The translations under genes and the position numbers were made by a program. Shown here one piece after another: positions 57,461-64,000 of a DNA stretch of 64,000 nucleotides. How positions within the stretch are numbered: position 1 is the stretch's first letter; each line of letters opens with the position of its first letter. Source of the DNA: Ceratothoa steindachneri. Its lineage: Eukaryota; Arthropoda; Malacostraca; Isopoda; Cymothoidae. The stretch is taken from NCBI GenBank assembly GCA_963969495.1, contig OZ018324.1:50157361-50221360 (forward strand), given 5' to 3'. The notes beneath the pieces are model-generated. The model saw only the letters and a list, made by a program, of their open reading frames with translations, did no database searches and was not told the origin of the DNA.

Positions 57461-58539
57461 CTGAAACAAAAAGTGGTATAATGAAGATATTTGAATGAGT
57501 GTAAAGAAATGTATTTAAAATTGAATCTACAATTAACATAAAAAAGACCTTTAAATAAAAAAAAAAATCAAATCAACTTGGAAGGTAGGTTATAAGTCTA
57601 GAATAATGTGTTTGCCTCCCTAAAAAATAAAATCTCATAAGGCATCTTCACTGTGATTGGGATTTGGGGGAATTGGTTGGTCTGTCTGAGGGAATTTGGT
57701 AGAACATTCTGGAATGACCGCCTTGGTGCAGGTACACTTGAGATGCACAGGCAGTTAGTTGGCGAGCTTGGTGAGGGAAGGTTCTGTGTTGCTCTTGTTC
57801 AAAGGTGTCAATTGCCAGCTGGTGGTGGCATGTTGATTCATATCCGGTGGTTGTCTCACTTCAGTTTCTATAGGTGAGAAGTGCTCTGATAAAAATAGTC
57901 TATAACCGGATAGTTCTTGCATAAGATAAGATTATTCCTACTACTTGATAATATTCACAAGAGTTGTGCTTGCGTGTGTCACTAAGAGCAACACTCCTGA
58001 ACTTGTCAACAAACCTCAGTGAAGGCAGATCCATAACTTCTAAAAAATGAATAATAATACAAATGTGGCATTTTAAATTAGCTCTAAGAATGTTATGGAG
58101 AGAGAAAATTGGTAAGGATTTCACCAATTGTTTGCATGCATAGAAAATGCCTTTTATTTCTCAGTGGAGAACTAGTATAATGTGGGATCTGAACAACAGG
58201 CATTTAGTGTATACCAAATGAAGGAGAGTGAAGAATAGTAAGAGTGTAGACTCCTTATATACAAGTGATGATACAGAGAGTGAATTTTTTTTTTTTTAAT
58301 TAAATTTAGGGCAAAAACCAATTATAGCATCTCTCTCATCAGAGTTTATAAGGAGAGATCCATAAAGTGAAAATGTGTTTAAGATAAAAAGCCACAGATT
58401 CTTTGTGGGCAGTTGGGTGAGGAGGGTTCAACGAAATTAGGTTGCAAGTGGAAAACTCAATGAGAAAGCAGTGTCCACCTCTCTAACAAAGGCTGTGAAA
58501 AAGCTCCCTGGAAAGAGATGCAGCCTTGGGGCATTGCCC
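57461..58539. other. Upstream CHK2 region without recognised exon
   Basis: The exon that should precede 57,460 must end in phase 1. No segment here matched the conserved Trp-containing region before the FHA core. A minus-strand frame at 57,946-58,050 (VMDLPSLRFVDKFRSVALSD) follows an acceptor-like TTTTTTAG but has no donor in the required phase. Confidence 0.4.
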
Positions 58540-60388
58540 AGCCTGGCCTGATGTCTCTATCCTATACCTACACTTTTTGCTCCATTATGGATGCTACTCC
58601 AGAAACCACTCATCTCCTCACCTTAGCCAATATGATAGATAAAACCCTGGCTCTCTCACCTAGATATACCCCATCTGTGTCTACCACACACAAGCTTCAT
58701 CCATGAAACAAATGGCACCATCTCATATGCACTAACTTAGTCCCTAAACAATTACACACCTCAATAGACTTGCAATCCATAAACAACTACCAACACTCCC
58801 TCCAGCACACATTCTTCATCCTATCCATGCTCTCAACATTCTCCAATTCCACACCAAAGGCAGCAAGAATCACCAAAAAATACAACACCTACAACATTCA
58901 CATTGCCTCAATTCAGGAATCCCACTTAACTTCCCAATCTCACCTAAAAACTTTCCATAACTAACTACACTAAGATATGATGTACACCCAATACCCCACA
59001 GCTTACCTTAATACACAAGAACATCAATTTCTCCAACAATACTATGGTAGTTTTAGGTATTTGGCTCAACTAACCTGTGCCCACTCTAATGCCCACCTTT
59101 TATTTCAGGTTTCTGTGGCAGATGGAGGACAAAGCTGCGTGGAAGCAGAGTCAGACCCCCATCTTTCGCCAAAGACTGATTTTCTTACCCTCCCCTACAG
59201 AATTTTGATTGACAGGTTGACATAAATCTAAAAATTTTGTAGAAAATAGATATAAAATTTTGTTTCAAGCGCACAGGGAAAAGCGGAGCTGGATATGAAA
59301 GCCAGGTATGTGTATGTATGAGAGGAATGTCTTGTGTGTGATTAGTTGTTAGCAGATACTATGTAAACTTAGGCACAATATTCACCTTACATTTATTTGT
59401 TTACTATTTTCTATTTAGTTTATGTAACAACTAACTTTATAAATTATTATTGAAGTATCAAGTATTATTATTACACAGAAGGAATTATGAATAGATGGTA
59501 CATAAAGAAATTAAATGTTTAATTATATTTATTATTGAATGATCTTTATTGACATTCGTTTTTAACAATATATATCATATAATCAATATTCTATTTTGTG
59601 AAGGAATTGGAATTGGTATCAGAATTGGAATCTTAACTTATAGCTGGAATCGGAATTGCCCAAATTTTTGGAATCGTCCCATCTCTAACTTCCATCTACA
59701 CCAAACAGCAAAACTGGAAACGATACATACAAACAATCAACGATAAAACAAGCAGCTCTCAAATCTTGCAAACAATAAAAAAAATCACATCTCACCAAAC
59801 AACACTCACCTGAAAATTTCTGCTCATAAGAAAAACTAAATATTAAGCCCAACCAACTCATGACTCACTACAAAATCAGCCAACTACCACGACAACAGGA
59901 AAACTCTAAAAAAATGTGTATTGCACAAACCAGATGTCACCAACCTTTTCCCTTTGACACACTATTCTCACTATAAAATCACTCAAAAAACATAAACGCT
60001 GAAGACCCAGAACACATTTCAACCACCCACCTAAAACACCTAGGCTCCAGCCATATCTGTACTTAGATATCTTCAACTATTCATGGGTACATATCCATCA
60101 TTAGCTCCATCTGAAAACACATATCATCCCCATCCCAACCAAATATACACCCAAACCTCCCCACCTCCTCCAGACATATCTCACTCATCTCAACCATATA
60201 AAAAATTCTAGAAAAATGAATCCTCAACAAAATCAAACCAATTAGACTCGTCTCACACACTTAACATGGCTCTTGAGAAAAATACCCAAACCACACTACT
60301 ACTTACCCAAACAACACATATTAGAAGGCTTCAACCCAAACCATCCCCCAAAACACACAAGTCATGGCCACAATGGATAATTTCCTGG
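58540..60388 (+). pseudogene. Jockey-type LINE remnant, plus strand
   Basis: Plus strand: YNTYNIHIASIQESHLTSQS (endonuclease, IQESHL with the Glu) near 58,880-58,940, then after unrelated AT-rich sequence an RT region at 60,010-60,380: IPIPTKYTPKPPHLLQTYLT-like sequence, ILEKWILNKIKPIRLVSHT, and MATMDN, in many frames with stops. The order fits a Jockey-group ORF2. It is interrupted at 60,389 by a family-1 LINE. Confidence 0.55.
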
Positions 60389-61745
60389 TTTTTTTTTTTA
60401 AAGGAGCTCATCTGGTGACTGCCTCCAGGGTCATAGTCACCGCAAACCAATTCATCGTACATTACCAAGTAGTAGGACCTCACTCACCATCGTACAAGGA
60501 CATGTAAAATGCATGAAGATCCCCAAGACTGTGACACTCAAAAAGAATGTACTAGACAGTCTGGAGGATAATACAGTCATCGCAGTAAGGTGTATGGGAG
60601 CGTTCCATCAAATGGTCGTGCATCATGCGAGTATGCCCAATTGAATGACAAAGCAACTTGAAGCCAACGCGGCATTGGGGACAGTTACAGCATGATGGCA
60701 TGCAACTTTAAGTTCCCATCTTCTTTGCCAGGCAGCCACGAGGGTGACATGATTCCTGCTATGTAGCCAGTGAGAGAAAGAGCAAAACTCTTGTCTGGTA
60801 ACCCATTCCTTGCAGACTTTTTGGTACCCTCATCAGAGCATTTTTCACACAATCCCTACATGTCCAGGAACTCAGCAGAAGATAATCTCAATATCCTCCT
60901 GGCAACTGTGGCATCACAGATACCTTGAACCATGTAGTGCAGCAGAGATTTCAATGCCCCAGGAGCACTCAGGCTACTTTGTGAGCTGCTATAGATCTAT
61001 AGATCACAATCTTGTCTCGGAACCAGCCAGAATGAGATATTTCCCATTCAGAGCACTGTATTGCCTCCAGGCCAGCCATGAAGACAGACACACTGCCTGG
61101 TAGAGCCCCATTGAGTTGAAAGAGAGGGGATAAGAAGTGGAATAAGAAAAGGGGCTCCCATCCCACCTGTACATAGAATCAATAATCTTTTAGGAATTTA
61201 GATATGAAAATTGGGAGGCATCCCATTGCATGGAGGAACTCCATGACACCATCTGCAACGCTTTATCAGGTTGGCAAGGACCTGAGCCCTGGGATTTATC
61301 ATTAGTTTCTCAAGAGGGTAAGTGTACCGTTGAAATCCTTGAGGAGGAGAAAGGGACTCAGCAACTGAGCCATGATGTGGCCAAAGTTACCTGCATCAAG
61401 GTTGGCTGATGTGGAATGTAGGCAGAAATAAAAGTATACTTCATACCAGGTGTAGCTGTATTACCCCTGTCTGAAAGGTATTTATAGAAAGTAGAAGAAT
61501 GGGAGACATGCTGGATGTAAATATGTGAACCTGTTACCCAGCCCTAATCCCATGGCTGGGGTCATAAAACCTTTATACCCAGGAAGGGTGGGGAGGGGTC
61601 ATGTGCATAACTCGGTCTCCAGCAGAAAGATAGCCAAGAGGGAATGGGAGGAGATGAGCCTCTGTAGCTCCTTCCAATTGGACCTGAATCCTCTGCAATT
61701 CCATTCAAGAAATATGCTCTTCAGACCCAGCAGAATAGGGTGAAT
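60389..61745 (-). mobile_element. Family 1 LINE copy D, internally deleted
   Basis: T-run at 60,389-60,399 (A-tail on minus), hairpin GGTGACT/AGTCACC at 60,414-60,441, then 3' UTR and ORF2-end sequence to about 60,720, RNase H region (60,840-61,130), a short RT piece (61,150-61,250) and endonuclease start (61,270-61,745). Segments between are missing. It interrupts the plus-strand Jockey-type remnant. Confidence 0.75.
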
Positions 61746-62759
61746 GGCTGGTGTGCAAATGGAGAATATATTTGGGAGCCATTCTCTCCATTTTGTCCCT
61801 TATGGATTCTTCACCACTTGGCCTTAATCTGTCCTTGTACCCTACTTTTTCTTGTTTATGAGAGAAGAGTGTGTGTGTTTCACTAGGAAGGGGGTGGGAT
61901 AGACTAGGCTGCAGATAGAAATTAGAAGTGTAGATTTAATTTTTATTGTATAAATATGTTTTTCTAAAGTTTTCTCTCTTTGTTGGAGTTAGTAAGTACT
62001 TTGTTAAATTACCTCAAACAAAGAGATTATCTTTCATAAACTGGAGACCACCTCTTGGCTGCTGAATTGAGGCTCAATTATTCATTAGCCAGGCTCATTA
62101 AATTTGTTGCAGTCACCAATTGATACTTATTTTGGCATCCCAACCTCTGGCAGCAGATTTTATGGGTCAATTTGGCTGGCTTGTTTCCATTCATAAATTG
62201 GAGAGCCACCGCTGCTGCCACGGCCAATCCTCTAAGGGAAATGCCCCGGGAAAAAAAATGAAATCAAAGATGTCTTACCCGCACATTTTCCACTCCCTTC
62301 TGAGAATTGAAGAATGTCCGATAATTGTTTGTATCAAAGAAGAGTCTGCATTTTGGAGCATTATTGTAAGACTGACGTGGTCATTAGGATCTCTCCAATT
62401 TATATATTTTTGTCATAGTCTGACACGCTGTCTCTCACTTTATTTCATTTGGAAATATTTATTTGGGTATATTAGGATGGTCCTTATTTATCAATTTTTT
62501 AAAAGTTTGCTGGGCACCCCTCAAAAATGTTCCTTTAGGGGGAGAAACAGTATGGCTAAGATGTTATCCAAATTGAATGTTGTTTACTGGTGGCATCAGG
62601 TATCCAAAGTTTATCCCTTATGGGGGTTCAACATTAATTAATGATAATAATAATGTCTCCATTTGTAGATAAGTGGATGACTGACTTTCGTCAATCAGGC
62701 ATTTTTTTTTCTCTTTCACAGATGGCATCACATTTTTGAGGTGAGATTTACTTGTTATG
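61746..62759. other. Unassigned DNA
   Basis: No gene recognised. A plus-strand frame of 173 codons (62,120-62,641) begins MILILASQPLAADFMGQFGW but has no family signal and reads like open AT-rich sequence. Confidence 0.4.
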
Positions 62760-63371
62760 GAAGCCTTACCTAACCATTACCAGGAACAAGCTTCCCCTCC
62801 AAGAGACAAGTTCTTCAAGTCTTCTTCCACCTTCACAATGAAGAGACGAAGACTGTTCATGAAGCAGCAACGGGAGCAGTTGGCATTGCTCTTCTCTTCT
62901 GGGATAAGGCCAGAATTCCTGTGCAGCTAAAGAAGCACCTTATCGAGAAGTGGAGGCGGTCTTCAACTCATGGACATCTCTCAAGGAGGGAAAGAAAGAG
63001 GAGTCTGCAGTAGTTCCAGAGAGAGAGGGATTTTGAGGATGATCTAGATAACCTCTTTGATATGGCTCACCTGGATGCTCTGCACCTGATAAATATTGAG
63101 GGGGTCAAGCAGTTCCTGCTGGTGCAGTGGGAGAAGGGAAGGAGGGGAGCAATGGCTGGTGTGGACACGGTCCTGACTAGAAAGTAAGCCAAAACAAGGA
63201 AGAAAAAGCACCTAAATGAGCAGCACCATCAGCAGAGCAAAGAGAAGGAAGGGGAGCCCCCAGTGGTAGTCTTGGTATGATCAAGCAGCAATACCACCTC
63301 CCCTGAGGCATCAGAAGTGAAGAGATGCCAGAACCTTCTGGATATATGCTACTGCGAAAGAGAGGGTGTTT
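62760..63371 (+). pseudogene. Remnant of a multicopy arthropod ORF of unknown function
   Basis: Plus-strand pieces in one direction with frame changes: LFWDKARIPVQLKKHLIEKW, RDFEDDLDNLFDMAHLDALH, INIEGVKQFLLVQWEKGRRG and AMAGVDTVLTRK. I recall FDIAHxDAL with QREKGRRGxMGxVDxxLxxKE from numerous uncharacterised arthropod proteins, probably a transposon-related or expanded family, but no search is possible here. Stops interrupt it, and a family-1 LINE begins at 63,372. Confidence 0.5.
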
Positions 63372-64000
63372 TGGGGCTTATTTTTTAAGAGCTCATCTGG
63401 CAACTGCCTACTTGGGCATAAGTTGCCATAATCACGACTGCCTAGTACTAGGCTACTTTAAAATAACATGCAAAAAACAAACAAAAAAACAAACAACAAT
63501 AAAAATAAAAAAAGGAAACAATCAGGAAGCAGGCTCCAGGGGCAGGGGAAGGTCTGCCTCACCCCACCGCAGGAACATGCGACCTACAAGCAAACATAAA
63601 ATCTGGTTAAATAAAGGGGAGAAGGCCAGCCTCCTCCAAAAACTCATGAAGTTCAAAGGTCGATGTGCACGAATCCGTCCTGAGTAGAAGGGATAAGCGG
63701 TAGCGACCACGCGCATCCTGGTATCGCTAACATGTGCGAAGATCGCCCAGACTGAGACATTCAACAAGAATGTGCCAAAAGGTGTGGAGGACACCGCAGT
63801 CTTTACAGTAGGGCAAGCGCTCCATCAAATGGCGGTACTTCCTGCGAATGTGTCCAATTCGGAGATGACAGAAAGCAACCTGAAACCTTCGCGGCATTTG
63901 GGGGTAGGTCCATGGGAACAGTCTTGGCACAATAGCATGCAACTTTAAGTTCCCTTCAACTGTCTCCCATCTTCTTTGCCATGCCAAGAAGCCCGGAGAG
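63372..64000 (-). mobile_element. Family 1 LINE copy E, 3' end, runs off the window
   Basis: T-rich start (63,380-63,386), hairpin GGCAACT/AGTTGCC at 63,399-63,427, perfect palindrome GCCTAGTACTAGGC at 63,440-63,453, then 3' UTR and the end of ORF2 on the minus strand: FQVAFCHLRIGHIRRKYRHL and CKDCGVLHTFWHILVECL. The Cys/His segment is intact here. The element continues past the window edge and may be longer than the others. Confidence 0.85.

Noticed and set aside
57900..58127. Minus-strand frame with an acceptor-like site as the missing CHK2 exon
   Set aside because: No donor in the required phase 1, and VMDLPSLRFVDKF has no likeness to the conserved region before the FHA core.
62120..62641. 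173-codon plus-strand ORF
   Set aside because: No domain, and composition like random open AT-rich sequence.

Overview
This is an intron-rich, transposon-packed eukaryotic nuclear segment, most likely from an arthropod; a decapod crustacean is my guess but the window does not prove it. The signs are a split protein-kinase gene with GT-AG introns, mariner, Tc1-type and other DNA transposons, and a dense mix of I-, CR1/L2- and Jockey-type non-LTR retrotransposons, with AT microsatellites between them. No prokaryotic operon, CRISPR array or rRNA was seen.

The one host gene I can support is checkpoint kinase 2 (CHK2/CHEK2, Drosophila loki) on the minus strand. Eight coding exons with phase-compatible GT-AG junctions run from about 57.46 kb (first half of the FHA domain) to 7.89 kb (C-terminal basic tail and stop), with AATAAA 30 bases further on. 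They give about 444 in-frame codons: FHA domain, linker, complete Ser/Thr kinase domain and tail. The N-terminal SQ/TQ region, first exon(s) and promoter were not found.

Layout by coordinate. 1-399: 5' part of an I-type ORF1 cut by the window edge. 480-1206: dispersed-repeat modules. 1207-6700: nearly full-length but broken I-type LINE (family 1) just past the 3' end of CHK2. 6780-7290: repeat block. 7892-8089: last CHK2 exon. 8335-12700: mosaic of family-1 pieces. 13113-16659: three CHK2 exons plus a Tc1/mariner-type transposase remnant. 17690-19490: broken copy of a multicopy arthropod gene. 20603-20731: CHK2 exon. 22727-25786: plus-strand CR1/L2 remnants and family-1 5' sequence. 25787-30410: nearly intact CR1-type LINE. 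30497-31165: foldback element. 31340-32784: second CR1 copy split by a family-1 insertion with a 14-bp target duplication. 33007-33134: CHK2 exon. 33205-37520: family-1 fragments and a Tc1-type transposon. 37521-41479: mostly unassigned. 41480-42411 and 48614-49832: two mariners in opposite orientation. 43600-46000: internally deleted family-1 copy. 50039-50196: CHK2 exon. 50520-55900: second I-type family (family 2). 57352-57460: first recognised CHK2 exon. 58540-64000: Jockey-type remnant, further family-1 copies and another multicopy arthropod ORF remnant.

The transposons are nearly all broken. What holds the window together is a roughly 50-kb CHK2 locus whose introns have grown by nested insertions, with the I-type elements all in the same orientation as the gene. 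The most notable structural signals are paired-arm changes in a 3'-terminal hairpin of family 1, a duplicated 38-base hairpin module in the CR1 3' UTR, a family-1 reading frame that runs from the gag-like ORF into the endonuclease, and a foldback element carrying a Jockey fragment in its loop.
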